A stretch of DNA of 39,407 bases from Eubacterium sp. (lineage in GTDB: Bacteria; Bacillota; Clostridia; Oscillospirales; Ruminococcaceae), in the NCBI GenBank assembly GCA_022511265.1, contig JAFLRX010000024.1:1-39407 (forward strand). The letters are read 5' to 3'. The notes under the pieces are model-generated. The model ran no database searches. It saw only the letters and a program-made list of their open reading frames with translations, and had not been told where the DNA came from. The translations under genes were made by a program, and so were the position numbers. Below, one piece after another: positions 24,744-33,935 of this stretch (positions are counted from its first letter, which is position 1; each line of letters starts with the position of its first letter).

Positions 24744-27173
24744 TTACGGACGGTCAGAGCGTATGCCCGCCTTGTCCCCGTTCTTTACCGCCGCGTCTAC
24801 CGCCGCCTGTACATGCGCGGGCAGCTTTTTGCGCCCGTTCAGCGAATTTGTCCTTACCAGCGCGGTATCCAGCACGGTGTTGATGTTGTCGGCAATCACG
24901 AAGTTGAGGTTGTTTAATATCACCTCGTCCAGCTCTTTCATGTCCGACTCGTTTTCCTTAGGTATGATGACGGTCTTTACGCCCGCCTTGTATGCCGCCA
25001 TGGTTTTTTCACGCAGGCCGCCTATCGGCAGCACCTTGCCGCGCAGGGTTATCTCTCCGGTCATCGCTACGTCACGGCGCACCGCCATACCCGACAGCGC
25101 GGATATCAGCGCGGTGGTCATGGTCACGCCCGCCGACGGACCGTCCTTAGGCACAGCGCCCTCCGGCGCGTGGATATGTATATCCTTATTCTTGTAGAAA
25201 TCAGGGTCTATCTCATACCTGTGTGCAAGACTTCTTGTCAGGCTGACCGCTATCTTAGCGGATTCTTTCATCACATCACCGAGCGAGCCGGTTATCTCTA
25301 TCTTGCCGCTGCCGTCCAGCACCAGCACCTCCAGCGGCATGATAACGCCGCCGACCGAGGTCCACGCAAGACCGTTAACCAGTCCTGTCTCGTCAAGCTC
25401 GGGTATATCGTCGCTGAGATATTTCGGCGCGCCGAGATAGTCAGGCAGGTTCGCGGGCTTCACCGTCACCTTTGCGTCATCCTGCACCAGCTGGCGCAGC
25501 GCCTTGCGGCAAAGCTTTGCGATGGTACGCTCCAGCGTCCTCACGCCCGCCTCTTTGGTATATTTGTCTATGATATCATACAATGCCGCATCGGTTATCT
25601 TGAACTTCGCGGTCTTTAGTCCGTGCTTTGCGTACTGCTTGGGGATAAGGTGCTTTTGCGCTATGTTGAATTTTTCCTCACGGGTATAGCTACCCAGCTC
25701 GATAACGTCCATTCTGTCCAGCAGCGGCGCGGGTATAGTGTCCAGCGTGTTCGCCGTGGTGACGAACAGCACATCGCTGAGATCTATCGGTATCTCAAGA
25801 TAATGGTCTCTGAAAGATACGTTCTGCTCACTGTCCAGCACCTCCAGCATCGCGCTGGCAGGGTCGCCCTTATAGTCGCTGCCGAGCTTATCTATCTCGT
25901 CAAGCAGCATAACGGGGTTCATGGACTTTGCCTGTGTCAGGGCTTTCGCGATACGGCCCGGCATCGAGCCGAGGTAGGTCTTTCTGTGTCCGCGTATCTC
26001 CGCCTCGTCATGCACGCCGCCGAGGGATACCCTGACATAGTTTCTGCCCAGTGCCGCCGCAATGGACTTAGCCACCGATGTCTTGCCCACGCCCGGAGGT
26101 CCGACAAGGCAGATTATCTGCCCTTTCTTATCAGCGTCCTCCCACTGGTTCAGCGCGACTATCTCAAGTATTCTTTCCTTGACCTTTTTCAGTCCGTAAT
26201 GGTCCTTTTCAAGCTGCTTTTCAGCCTTTACTATATCCTTGCGGTTGGTGGTGTAGGTATTCCACGGCAGCTCTAACACCGCGTCAAGATATGTACGCAC
26301 CACCGCCGCCTCTTGCGAGCCGGGGACAAGTCTCATCAGCTTTTCGCATTCTCTTATCAGCTTGTCGTGGGTGTCGGGGTCAAAGCCTATCTCGTCTATC
26401 CTATCCATGTATTCAAAACCCTCGGTCTGCGGGTCGTCCCCCTCGCCGAGCTGGTTTGAAATTATCCGCATCTGCTCGCGCAGATAAAAATCACGCTGGT
26501 TTTTATCGAGATTGTCGCGCACCTGCTCGCTTATCTCCTGCTCCAGCTTGATTATGCCTATCTCCTCACTCATCACCTTGATAAGCAGCTGCGCGCGCTT
26601 TTTCAGCGTGGTGCATTGCAGCAGCGCCTGCTTATCCTCCGGCTTTAAGTAGATGTTGAACACGATAAGCTCTATCATACGGGCAAGGTTTTTCTCGCCG
26701 ATTATGCCCTTGTACAGTTCTTTCGGCATCTTGGGCGATACCTCGCCGTAGTCGGAAAACACCTCTGACAGCATACGGCACATCGCGCTTTTCTCCGCGT
26801 CGGACATTCTGTCAGACGGCTCGGGCAGCTCGGTCACCGCCGCGGTAAGGTATGGGTCTTTTGTCTCCAGCACCTCCAGCCGCGCGGTCTGAAGTCCCTG
26901 TACCAGCACCCTTGTCGCGCCGTCGGGGGTGTTGAGTGTCTGTCTAATCTGCGCGATAACGCCTATCTTGTATAACTGGGACGCGCCGACGTCGTCCACC
27001 GTCTCGTCTCTCTGCGTCACAAGGAAAATACGTCTGTCGCCCTCTATCGCCGCCTTTATCGCGTCGGTAGAACGCTTTCTCGTAACGTCAAAATGTAATA
27101 TCATATGTGGAAAAATTACCAGCCCTCTGAGTGCAATGACCGGTAAATGTGTGATTGCAGTTTCTTTTTTCAT
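24744..27173 (-). CDS. lon: ATP-dependent protease Lon
   Basis: Cytoplasmic AAA+ serine protease of 809 residues that degrades misfolded and regulatory proteins. The N-terminal substrate domain begins HLPVIALRGLVIFPHM. Walker A is GPPGVGKTS and Walker B is VMLLDEIDKLG. The protease domain has the catalytic Ser in PKDGPSAGVTM and the Lys in the YKAGVKTVIIPKEN region. The ATG at 27173 (MKKETAI) is preferred because AAAGGA lies 9 nt upstream; an ATG three codons earlier overlaps that site. A promoter at 27274-27302 starts the lon-engB-rlmN-aroB run. Confidence 0.97.
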   Translation of the reverse strand: MKKETAITHLPVIALRGLVIFPHMILHFDVTRKRSTDAIKAAIEGDRRIFLVTQRDETVDDVGASQLYKIGVIAQIRQTLNTPDGATRVLVQGLQTARLEVLETKDPYLTAAVTELPEPSDRMSDAEKSAMCRMLSEVFSDYGEVSPKMPKELYKGIIGEKNLARMIELIVFNIYLKPEDKQALLQCTTLKKRAQLLIKVMSEEIGIIKLEQEISEQVRDNLDKNQRDFYLREQMRIISNQLGEGDDPQTEGFEYMDRIDEIGFDPDTHDKLIRECEKLMRLVPGSQEAAVVRTYLDAVLELPWNTYTTNRKDIVKAEKQLEKDHYGLKKVKERILEIVALNQWEDADKKGQIICLVGPPGVGKTSVAKSIAAALGRNYVRVSLGGVHDEAEIRGHRKTYLGSMPGRIAKALTQAKSMNPVMLLDEIDKLGSDYKGDPASAMLEVLDSEQNVSFRDHYLEIPIDLSDVLFVTTANTLDTIPAPLLDRMDVIELGSYTREEKFNIAQKHLIPKQYAKHGLKTAKFKITDAALYDIIDKYTKEAGVRTLERTIAKLCRKALRQLVQDDAKVTVKPANLPDYLGAPKYLSDDIPELDETGLVNGLAWTSVGGVIMPLEVLVLDGSGKIEITGSLGDVMKESAKIAVSLTRSLAHRYEIDPDFYKNKDIHIHAPEGAVPKDGPSAGVTMTTALISALSGMAVRRDVAMTGEITLRGKVLPIGGLREKTMAAYKAGVKTVIIPKENESDMKELDEVILNNLNFVIADNINTVLDTALVRTNSLNGRKKLPAHVQAAVDAAVKNGDKAGIRSDRP

Positions 27174-27273
27174 AATACTCATCCTTTCATAATAATTTGC
27201 CGCTTGTCTCTACACAATATGTCATGTCAATTTTTTCTTATTTCTTGCATCGGCTTGGTATCCGATTGCTACA

Positions 27274-27302
27274 ATTATACTATACATTACCTGCATTTGC
27301 AA
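27274..27302 (-). promoter_or_regulatory. Sigma-A promoter of lon
   Basis: On the minus strand TTGCAA (27302-27297), a 17-bp spacer and TATAAT (27279-27274) lie about 100 bp before lon. I saw no CIRCE or CtsR-type operator. Confidence 0.75.
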
Positions 27303-27334
27303 GTGTTTTTTAACGGTATTACCGCCAATATATG

Positions 27335-28660
27335 TTATTCTCCGTGACCCAGCAGTGACTTGAAATGCCTGCCGCGCTCTTCAAAGTTTTTGTAAAATCC
27401 ATAGCTTGCCGCGGCGGGCGACAGTATACAGCGCACCTTGGTATGCTCTTTTGCCAACGCGACCGCCTCTTCCATATCCTTGGCGAACATTTTTAATATT
27501 TGCGGGTTGGTGACCTCTTTCGCCGCCCTTATACCGCTGTCCGGCAGTATTATCAGGTTTCTTACCGAGGTGTCGGCATTGAGATAATCGCCCAGCGGCT
27601 TATAGGATATGCCTCTGTCCATACCGCCGATTATCAGCGTGTCGGTGTCGGGATAGGCTTTCAGCGCGGCGACCGCGGTCTCAGGCGCGGTGCTGATGCT
27701 GTCGTTGATGTACTCCGCGCCGCCCAGCTTGCAGACGTACTCCAGCCTATGCTCCAGCGGCTTGAACATCATCAGCGACAACACGCAGAAATCCGTATCG
27801 CAGCCGACTAACTGCGCCGCATACAAAGCGATAGAGATGTTATAAAGATTATGCTCGCCGCGCAGCTTGGTCTTTATCTTATCGCCGGAATAATATGTAT
27901 CAAACATATACACACCGCCGCCCCATACTCCGATGTGACCTATGCCTACGCCCGCCTCGACCACCTTTGCGGGGGTATCCGCCATCAGTGTGTCGTTCAG
28001 CGTATCGTTTATTATCAGCGTGTCGCCTTCCTTCTGATAGCGGAAAATGTTGGATTTTGCCGCCGTGTATGCCTCAAAATCCACGTAATGGTCGAGATGC
28101 TCGGGATATATGTTAAGCAGTATGGCGATATTCGGCGAAGCCTTGACGTATTCCAGCTGATGACAGGACAGCTCGCAGACGATAACGTCCATATCGGCAA
28201 ACTCATCCGCACGCTCCAGCGGCGGTACGCCGATATTGCCTATCAGCATGCTTTCCTTTTCGCAGACGGTGACAAAGTGATAGATAAGGCTGGATACCGT
28301 TGACTTGCCCTTTGTGCCGGTCACGCCGATTATCGGAGTATCGCAAAACCGCAAAAACAGGTCGGTCTGGCAGGTTATCTTTGCCTTTATCTCGTCGCTT
28401 ACATAGTTTTTCAGTCCTATGCCGGGCGCTTTCATAATGATGTCATAATCTCCGATCGCCGACAGATAGTCAGACCCGCAGTGCAGTGTGCAGCCCTCCG
28501 CCTCGGCGGGGTCTATTTCGTTCATGTCCGCTATCGCGATACAGGTGCAGCAGTCCAACTCTTTCAGCAGCTTTAGGGTGCTTTTGCCCTCTCTGCCAAA
28601 GCCGAGTATAACAACGCTTTTCCCGTCAAAAAAATCCTTTAATTTCTCTTTTATTCCCAT
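27335..28660 (-). CDS. UDP-MurNAc-L-Ala--glutamate ligase, probably the L-Glu type (MurD2)
   Basis: Mur ligase of 441 residues that adds glutamate to UDP-MurNAc-L-alanine in the cytoplasm. The ATP loop is GVTGTKGKST (112-121). The C-terminal SPAAASYGFYKNF keeps the Ser and Phe of the MurD substrate pocket. Two positions that in E. coli MurD lie at or near the D-Glu site differ: NDSKAT is NDSIST (320-325), and the Lys in GGDGK is replaced by Arg in GGMDRG (346-351). These changes, and a MurL-like epimerase gene ending 10 bp upstream, suggest a MurD2 that takes L-Glu. Canonical MurD remains possible. The ribosome binding site AAGGGG overlaps the upstream stop codon, so the two are coupled. Confidence 0.85.
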   Translation of the reverse strand: MGIKEKLKDFFDGKSVVILGFGREGKSTLKLLKELDCCTCIAIADMNEIDPAEAEGCTLHCGSDYLSAIGDYDIIMKAPGIGLKNYVSDEIKAKITCQTDLFLRFCDTPIIGVTGTKGKSTVSSLIYHFVTVCEKESMLIGNIGVPPLERADEFADMDVIVCELSCHQLEYVKASPNIAILLNIYPEHLDHYVDFEAYTAAKSNIFRYQKEGDTLIINDTLNDTLMADTPAKVVEAGVGIGHIGVWGGGVYMFDTYYSGDKIKTKLRGEHNLYNISIALYAAQLVGCDTDFCVLSLMMFKPLEHRLEYVCKLGGAEYINDSISTAPETAVAALKAYPDTDTLIIGGMDRGISYKPLGDYLNADTSVRNLIILPDSGIRAAKEVTNPQILKMFAKDMEEAVALAKEHTKVRCILSPAAASYGFYKNFEERGRHFKSLLGHGE

Positions 28661-28670
28661 TATTTTCCCC

Positions 28671-29996
28671 TTAAAGTGCCTGCTTTACAAGCTGTAACAG
28701 CTGCCGCGGCACATAATTTTCACTGTCAAAATAGTTTTCTATATCCTCGGCATCAGCGGGACGGTCGGGATATTTTTTGATATAACCGTCCAGCAGCACC
28801 GGCATTTTTTCAGTGCGAAGTTGTGCTGCCTGATACAACGCATATCGCACCTCGGATTTTGTACCGACGCACTCAAATGGCTTGTCGATATCCTCGTATA
28901 TCAAACCGTCGAATATCTCCGACAGCTTTTCGTCCTCTAGCATATTCCGTCCGAATATTCCTGTCAGCGTCTCGTCGTCCAAAAACGCCGCGAGCAAAAT
29001 GTATACGTACAGACATTTTGCGCAGTTGGCGCACCAGCTGTCGGTTTTCGAGCCGAGATTGCAGCTTTGGAACACCGGGAAATACTGCTTATATCTCACA
29101 AATATGCTTGCTATTCTGTATTCGCTCAGCGGGCGCAGCAGGCTGAAATATTCGGTGCCGTCGCTGCCGCCGAGATATTGGTCGGTATACTCTCTGAAAT
29201 CCCGCTCGAACTCGGTGCTTTTGCTGTACTGGTGGTTTACGTTTTTGCCCTTGACGTAGGTCTCGTTGGCACTGCTCTCGTTGGAAAGGGCGATGTACTT
29301 TTTGCCGTTAAGGTACGCGAACAGATACGCCGAGAACGCCACCACCGCCGAAAACGGCGTATGCCCGTTGAGATAGCCGTCCGCGTTGCGTGCGAGCAGC
29401 TCTTTATCTATCGTCCGACGCACCCCGACGATTCCGCTGTCGTCAAAGCCCGCGGCGTTGGCGCATTTCACCGTCGCGCCGCGCGGGTTGATTATGTAGC
29501 ACAATGTATCGTCGTGGTACTGCCGCAGCAGCTCTAACGACACCACACTGTCCTTTCCCCCGCCGACAGGTACAAGAAAACCTGATAAGGGCTTATCAAT
29601 TTTCGCATCGGGTGCGGCGTCACTTTGAGGGATTATCGTCATAAAATCCTCAAAATCCGCATTGATCTTATTCCGATAGAAAAACTCTCCCAAGCCGTTG
29701 AAATACAGCTTTTTCCACCACCGACACTGTTCGGCGGTAAGGCTGCCGCAATTGACCCTTACCACGGGCGGGCAGGCACACTTCCAATAGCTGACCAGCT
29801 CTGCCATGCCGATGTTGAAGATAATGTATTCACCCAGCGGCGAGATGTTTTCAAGCGATCCCTTATCGTATTTCCATGACGGGTGAAACTCATATTCACC
29901 TATCGAAAAATGAAAGGAAAAGCCGTCCTCGTCTATGGTATAGCTGTGATATATAAATTCTTTATGCTTTTGTCTTAATGTCTCGTAAAGGCTCAT
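28671..29996 (-). CDS. murL: MurL-like epimerase (UDP-MurNAc-L-Ala-L-Glu to D-Glu), PP-loop family
   Basis: A 441-residue cytoplasmic protein. An N-terminal domain of about 135 residues is followed by a PP-loop ATP-binding motif (VGGGKDS, 144-150), a SNESSANE stretch (about 238-245), an NHQYSKS stretch (254-260) and a cysteine cluster WCANCAKC (321-328). From memory this pattern matches MurL of Xanthomonas, which epimerises the terminal L-Glu of UDP-MurNAc-L-Ala-L-Glu using ATP. The following gene is a murD-type ligase only 10 bp away, which is the best context support. The alternative is an unrelated PP-loop enzyme. The ATG at 29996 is chosen for its AAGG site 9 nt upstream. Confidence 0.75.
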   Translation of the reverse strand: MSLYETLRQKHKEFIYHSYTIDEDGFSFHFSIGEYEFHPSWKYDKGSLENISPLGEYIIFNIGMAELVSYWKCACPPVVRVNCGSLTAEQCRWWKKLYFNGLGEFFYRNKINADFEDFMTIIPQSDAAPDAKIDKPLSGFLVPVGGGKDSVVSLELLRQYHDDTLCYIINPRGATVKCANAAGFDDSGIVGVRRTIDKELLARNADGYLNGHTPFSAVVAFSAYLFAYLNGKKYIALSNESSANETYVKGKNVNHQYSKSTEFERDFREYTDQYLGGSDGTEYFSLLRPLSEYRIASIFVRYKQYFPVFQSCNLGSKTDSWCANCAKCLYVYILLAAFLDDETLTGIFGRNMLEDEKLSEIFDGLIYEDIDKPFECVGTKSEVRYALYQAAQLRTEKMPVLLDGYIKKYPDRPADAEDIENYFDSENYVPRQLLQLVKQAL

Positions 29997-30005
29997 AAAA
30001 ACCAT

Positions 30006-30062
30006 CCTTTTTAATTCGGAATTATGAATTCGGAATTCGGAATTATAGGCTGCATAACCGGT
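30006..30062. repeat. AATTCGG short direct repeats
   Basis: The gap between tmcAL and murL contains GGAATTATGAATTCGGAATT and a further GAATTCGG-like unit in a row. It is a short low-complexity repeat with no obvious function. Confidence 0.4.
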
Positions 30063-31454
30063 TTAGTCCTCCCACCGCTCGCCTTTTTGATATTCCTCTG
30101 CGGCGGCTCTGCACTCTAATCCCCGTGCATAAGCTCGGCGCATTTGATTTAGACTCATAACATTTGCTCCACCTTCATAGTCGGGGTCTTTCTCCTGGAT
30201 ACCGTCATTTTGCCAATAGCATACTTCACAAATATCAAAATCGTTATAATCCTCAAAAGTATATTTGCCGCAAATCGGGCACTTACGCTTTTCCGCATTC
30301 CGTATTATTACTGGCTTTGCGGTATATTCTCCGCCGCAGGGGCGTTTATTCTCGTATGCCAGCACATAAAGGTCATGCGCCCTGCTTTGAAGCTCCGCCT
30401 GCCGTGCCGCCGTATCGCTTTTGCCAGCCAGTGCGGAAAGCGAGGTATCTATCGGTATCGGACAGCTTGCCGCCGACAGTATTTCTTTTCCCCTGCCGTT
30501 CATGCCCAGTATGCGCAGATAGGCGGGGCTTTCATCGGCAAGCTGTTTTGTTATCCCTAAAAACGCGCACATCACCAGCCGTCTTGCGCCGGACAGGGTG
30601 CTGCGCTTTGACTTTATCGCGCCGTACAGCCCGTCAAGGGTTGTCGCTTCTCTTATAGCGCGGTATATACGGTTTTCCGCGCCGTTGGATATATCCGGCA
30701 GCTGTGCCAGCTCGTCAACGCTAAGCGTCCTCAGCCTTGCGAGTATCGCCGTCTCCAGCCGTGATATACAAACGCTCTCACCGTTATTATACGGCAGAAA
30801 TGCCGAAAGGTCAAGTCCTTTTGCCAATCTTTCCCGTATTTCTTTCGCGCTTAAAAAACCTTTTTCTCCGCTTTTTCCGTCATGCTCCGCGCCGTGTCTT
30901 TTTACGGCAAAGGGAACAATCGGGCTGCCAAGTGCCGATAACGCGCGTATGTACTCTATACCTAGGATATCGTTTGGGCTGCCGAGGGCGTTTAGTACAT
31001 CATCGCTTGCCCCGTTATCCGACAGGGTCTTGGACAGAGCGGCGGGATAGCTAAGCCCGCTTTTAAGGTATTCGCCCAGCGCAGCCTTATCCGCGCCGTC
31101 TGCCGCGGCTGCGGCGGTTTTCAGCAGTTCAATATCGCCGCACTCGCTGCCAAAGCTGAGTACATCCACACAGCCCAGCATATCCAGCATACCGACCGCC
31201 GAGCGTGCAAACCGCTCCGCACTGCCAAGCGCGTACACGGCGGGCAGCTCGATAACGAGGTCTGCGCCGCATTTCAATGCGGCGGCGGTGCGCCCGTATT
31301 TATCGGCGACGGCGGTATCTCCGCGCTGGACGTAGTCCCCGCTCATCACGCAGATGATATGGGTCGCCCCGCACAGCTCGCGAGTACGCGCGATATGGTA
31401 CATATGCCCGTTGTGAAACGGATTGTATTCGGCAACTATTCCGGCGACTTTCAT
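30063..31454 (-). CDS. tmcAL: tRNA(Met) cytidine acetate ligase TmcAL fused to a CPCC zinc domain
   Basis: A 463-residue protein. The first 385 residues match TmcAL, which uses ATP and acetate to acetylate the wobble cytidine of elongator tRNA-Met. The adenylation motif is NPFHNGH (11-17), with VMSGDYVQRGD (36-46) and a DLVIELP stretch. Ordinary TmcAL ends near the segment KPVII (380-384). Here the frame continues with a cysteine-rich module: CPIC at 392-395 and CEVC at 409-412, then YWQNDG and a SLNQMRRAY helix, which looks like the small CPCC domain normally found alone. I see no frameshift at the junction. What the zinc module does is unknown; RNA or protein binding is a guess. A divergent ackA lies upstream. 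Confidence 0.88.
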   Translation of the reverse strand: MKVAGIVAEYNPFHNGHMYHIARTRELCGATHIICVMSGDYVQRGDTAVADKYGRTAAALKCGADLVIELPAVYALGSAERFARSAVGMLDMLGCVDVLSFGSECGDIELLKTAAAAADGADKAALGEYLKSGLSYPAALSKTLSDNGASDDVLNALGSPNDILGIEYIRALSALGSPIVPFAVKRHGAEHDGKSGEKGFLSAKEIRERLAKGLDLSAFLPYNNGESVCISRLETAILARLRTLSVDELAQLPDISNGAENRIYRAIREATTLDGLYGAIKSKRSTLSGARRLVMCAFLGITKQLADESPAYLRILGMNGRGKEILSAASCPIPIDTSLSALAGKSDTAARQAELQSRAHDLYVLAYENKRPCGGEYTAKPVIIRNAEKRKCPICGKYTFEDYNDFDICEVCYWQNDGIQEKDPDYEGGANVMSLNQMRRAYARGLECRAAAEEYQKGERWED

Positions 31455-31557
31455 TTCATTCTTCCTTTTGCATTTTATTATACGCCGAAAATATCAAACG
31501 GCGATTATATTCTTTAAGGGATTTTTCCCGATAATTGGCGATTTTGCAAATAACCCC

Positions 31558-31586
31558 TTGATTTTTTTTACAAATTGGTATAAAAT
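31558..31586 (+). promoter_or_regulatory. Sigma-A promoter of ackA
   Basis: TTGATT (31558-31563), a 17-bp spacer and TAAAAT (31581-31586) precede the start codon by about 45 bp, followed by a GAAAGGAC ribosome binding site. Confidence 0.75.
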
Positions 31587-31629
31587 AGATGTGTACTAAT
31601 TACTTTATAATGAAAGGACATTCATTAAC

Positions 31630-32841
31630 ATGAACATTCTTGTAGTAAACGCGGGCAGCTCTTCTCTTAAATATCAGCTGATAGATATGAAGGACGAGAG
31701 CGTTATCGCAAAGGGCAACTGTGAGCGTATCGGCATCGACGGCAAGATCACCCACAAGACCTATGACGGCAGAACATATGAGGAGAACTGCGACTTTCCT
31801 ACCCATACCGAGGCTTTTGAAAAGCTGGTAGAGGTAATGACCAAGAGCGACGCGGCTGTTATCAAAGACATGAGCGAGATAGCTGCGGTAGGTCACAGAA
31901 TAGTGCAGGGCGCAGAGGTATTCACTGAGACAACTCTCGTTACCGATGAGGTAATCGACAAGATAGACGAGCTGAGAGACCTCGCCCCGGTACACAACCA
32001 CGCTCACGCGCTGGCACTGAGAGCCTGCAAAAAGGTAGTACCCGCAAGCACCCCGCAGGCAGTAGTATTCGACACCGCATTCCACCAGACCATGCCCCCC
32101 AAGGCATTTATGTTCGGTATGCCGTATGAGGTATACGAAAAGCTGCATGTAAGAAAGTACGGCTTTCACGGCACCTCGCACCGCTATGTATCCATGAAGC
32201 TGGGCGAGGTAAAGAACGCCGACCTCAAAGACCTCAAGGTTGTTTCCTGCCACCTCGGCAACGGCTCGTCCATCACCGCTATAGACGGCGGCAAGTCGGT
32301 TGACACCTCAATGGGCTTTACCCCGCTTGACGGTCTTATCATGGGCACCCGTTCCGGCAGCGTTGACCCCTCAGCGGTTGAATTCGTTCAGGAAAAGATG
32401 GGCTTTACCCCCGCGCAGATGAGCGATTATCTTAACAAGAAGTCAGGATTTTTAGGCGTGTCTGGTCAGTTCTCCGACAACAGAGAAATTACCGACGCGG
32501 CACAGCACGGCGACGCGCGCTCGCAGCTGGTATCCGAAATGCTGGTATATGAGATAAAGAAGTACATCGGCTCTTACGCCGCAGCAATGAACGGTCTTGA
32601 CGCGGTGATATTCACCGGCGGTATCGGCGAGAACGCAGCCGACGTAAGACAGAAGGTCTGCGAGAATATGGACGTGCTGGGCATCAAGATAGACGAAGAA
32701 GTAAATGCAGGCGCACGCGGCACACTGACCAAGATATCCACGGCAGACTCTAAGACCGAGGTATGGGTTATCCCCACCAACGAGGAATTGCTTATCGCGC
32801 GTGATACTCTGAAAATCACCGGCCTTGACAAGCAGCTGTAA
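31630..32841 (+). CDS. ackA: Acetate kinase
   Basis: Makes ATP from acetyl phosphate, the last step of acetate fermentation. The 403-residue length is usual. It opens with the phosphate-binding NAGSSSLKYQL, has the catalytic region FDTAFHQTMP (about 145-154), HGTSHRYV, and the second phosphate loop CHLGNGSSITA, then GTRSGSVDP. The C-terminal TGGIGENA is also present. A terminator follows at 32886-32916, so it is probably transcribed alone; pta is not next to it. Confidence 0.97.
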   Translation: MNILVVNAGSSSLKYQLIDMKDESVIAKGNCERIGIDGKITHKTYDGRTYEENCDFPTHTEAFEKLVEVMTKSDAAVIKDMSEIAAVGHRIVQGAEVFTETTLVTDEVIDKIDELRDLAPVHNHAHALALRACKKVVPASTPQAVVFDTAFHQTMPPKAFMFGMPYEVYEKLHVRKYGFHGTSHRYVSMKLGEVKNADLKDLKVVSCHLGNGSSITAIDGGKSVDTSMGFTPLDGLIMGTRSGSVDPSAVEFVQEKMGFTPAQMSDYLNKKSGFLGVSGQFSDNREITDAAQHGDARSQLVSEMLVYEIKKYIGSYAAAMNGLDAVIFTGGIGENAADVRQKVCENMDVLGIKIDEEVNAGARGTLTKISTADSKTEVWVIPTNEELLIARDTLKITGLDKQL

Positions 32842-32885
32842 TTTATAGTATAGCATATTTTAAGCATAATTTCAATATGATCATT

Positions 32886-32916
32886 TCTCCGCACAGCCAT
32901 CATTTCTGTGCGGAGA
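32886..32916 (+). terminator. Rho-independent terminator of ackA
   Basis: The stem TCTCCGCACA / TGTGCGGAGA with an 11-nt loop is followed by TTTTGTTT. Confidence 0.9.
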
Positions 32917-32949
32917 TTTTGTTTGCAACAACGAATGTGCATTTTACAC

Positions 32950-32978
32950 TTTACAAATAACAAGAAAAGTGGTAATAT
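32950..32978 (+). promoter_or_regulatory. Sigma-A promoter of the PfkB kinase-ptsI pair
   Basis: TTTACA (32950-32955), a 17-bp spacer ending GTGG and TAATAT (32973-32978) precede the kinase start by 35 bp. Confidence 0.7.
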
Positions 32979-33013
32979 ATTAATAGGCATAAAAAGATGA
33001 AAGGAAATGCACC

Positions 33014-33922
33014 ATGATATACACCGTTACCTTTAACCCCGCACTGGATTATATAATGTCGCTTGACGGTATCTCTGTCGGTAACGTAAACCGCAGCCGC
33101 GGCGAGACTGTCACCTACGGCGGCAAGGGTATCAACGTATCGGTGGTGCTACACAGGCTGGGTGCTGAAAATACCGCGCTGGGGTTTATCGCGGGCAATA
33201 CCGGCGATATGTTAGAGCGCATGGTAAACGCCGCAGGGGTAAGCAGTGACTTTATCAAGCTGGAAAGCGGCGACACACGGATAAACGTCAAGCTGAGGAC
33301 AGACACCGTCACCGAGATAAACGCGCAAGGACCTGAGATAAGCGATACGGCGATAGACGCGCTGTATGCGAGGCTGGACAGACTGCGGGACGGAGACACA
33401 CTCGTGCTGGCGGGCAGCGTGCCGCCCACAATGCCGGACGACATATACGAAAATATATTACAGCGGCTGATCGGGAAAGGCATACGCTTTGCGGTGGACA
33501 CCACCGGCAGCCTGCTGATAAACACGCTGAAGTACAAACCGTTCGTGATAAAGCCGAACGACCTTGAACTGGAAGAAGCAACAGGTATAAAGCTTGACAG
33601 CCGCGAGGACATTATAAATGCCGCCGAAAAGCTGCATACGCTCGGCGCGCGTAACGTGCTGGTATCCATGGGGGCGCAGGGCGCAATGCTGTATGACGAG
33701 AATAAACAGGCGCACTTCTGCCCTGCTCCGTCCGGGGACGTGATAAACACCGTCGGCGCGGGCGACTCTATGCTGGCGGGCTTTATCGCGGGATATAACG
33801 AGACAAAGGATTATGACACGGCGTTAAGGTTGGGTATAGCGGCAGGCAGCGCCACCGCGTTTTCCGCAGGTCTTGCCGTAAAGGAAGATATAACAAGGCT
33901 GTACAACAAACTGAAAAAGTAA
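33014..33922 (+). CDS. 1-phosphofructokinase-like PfkB-family kinase
   Basis: A 302-residue sugar-phosphate kinase of the PfkB family, most like FruK/LacC. The N-terminal FNPALDYIM and GGKGINVSVVLHRLG (about 37-51) contact the substrate. The ATP/anion-hole motif with the catalytic Asp is NTVGAGDSMLAGFIAG (about 244-259). FruK would phosphorylate fructose 1-phosphate; tagatose 6-phosphate is the main alternative. It is followed 13 bp later by PTS enzyme I, but no fructose-specific enzyme II is in the window. The start has an AAAGGAAATG region upstream. Confidence 0.9.
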   Translation: MIYTVTFNPALDYIMSLDGISVGNVNRSRGETVTYGGKGINVSVVLHRLGAENTALGFIAGNTGDMLERMVNAAGVSSDFIKLESGDTRINVKLRTDTVTEINAQGPEISDTAIDALYARLDRLRDGDTLVLAGSVPPTMPDDIYENILQRLIGKGIRFAVDTTGSLLINTLKYKPFVIKPNDLELEEATGIKLDSREDIINAAEKLHTLGARNVLVSMGAQGAMLYDENKQAHFCPAPSGDVINTVGAGDSMLAGFIAGYNETKDYDTALRLGIAAGSATAFSAGLAVKEDITRLYNKLKK

Positions 33923-33935
33923 AGGAGGTGTCGGT

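Noticed and set aside
28671-29996. PP-loop tRNA-modifying enzyme such as TilS, TtcA or QueC
   Set aside because: The GGGKDS motif, the length, the WCANCAKC cluster and the coupling to a murD-type gene fit a MurL-like epimerase better.
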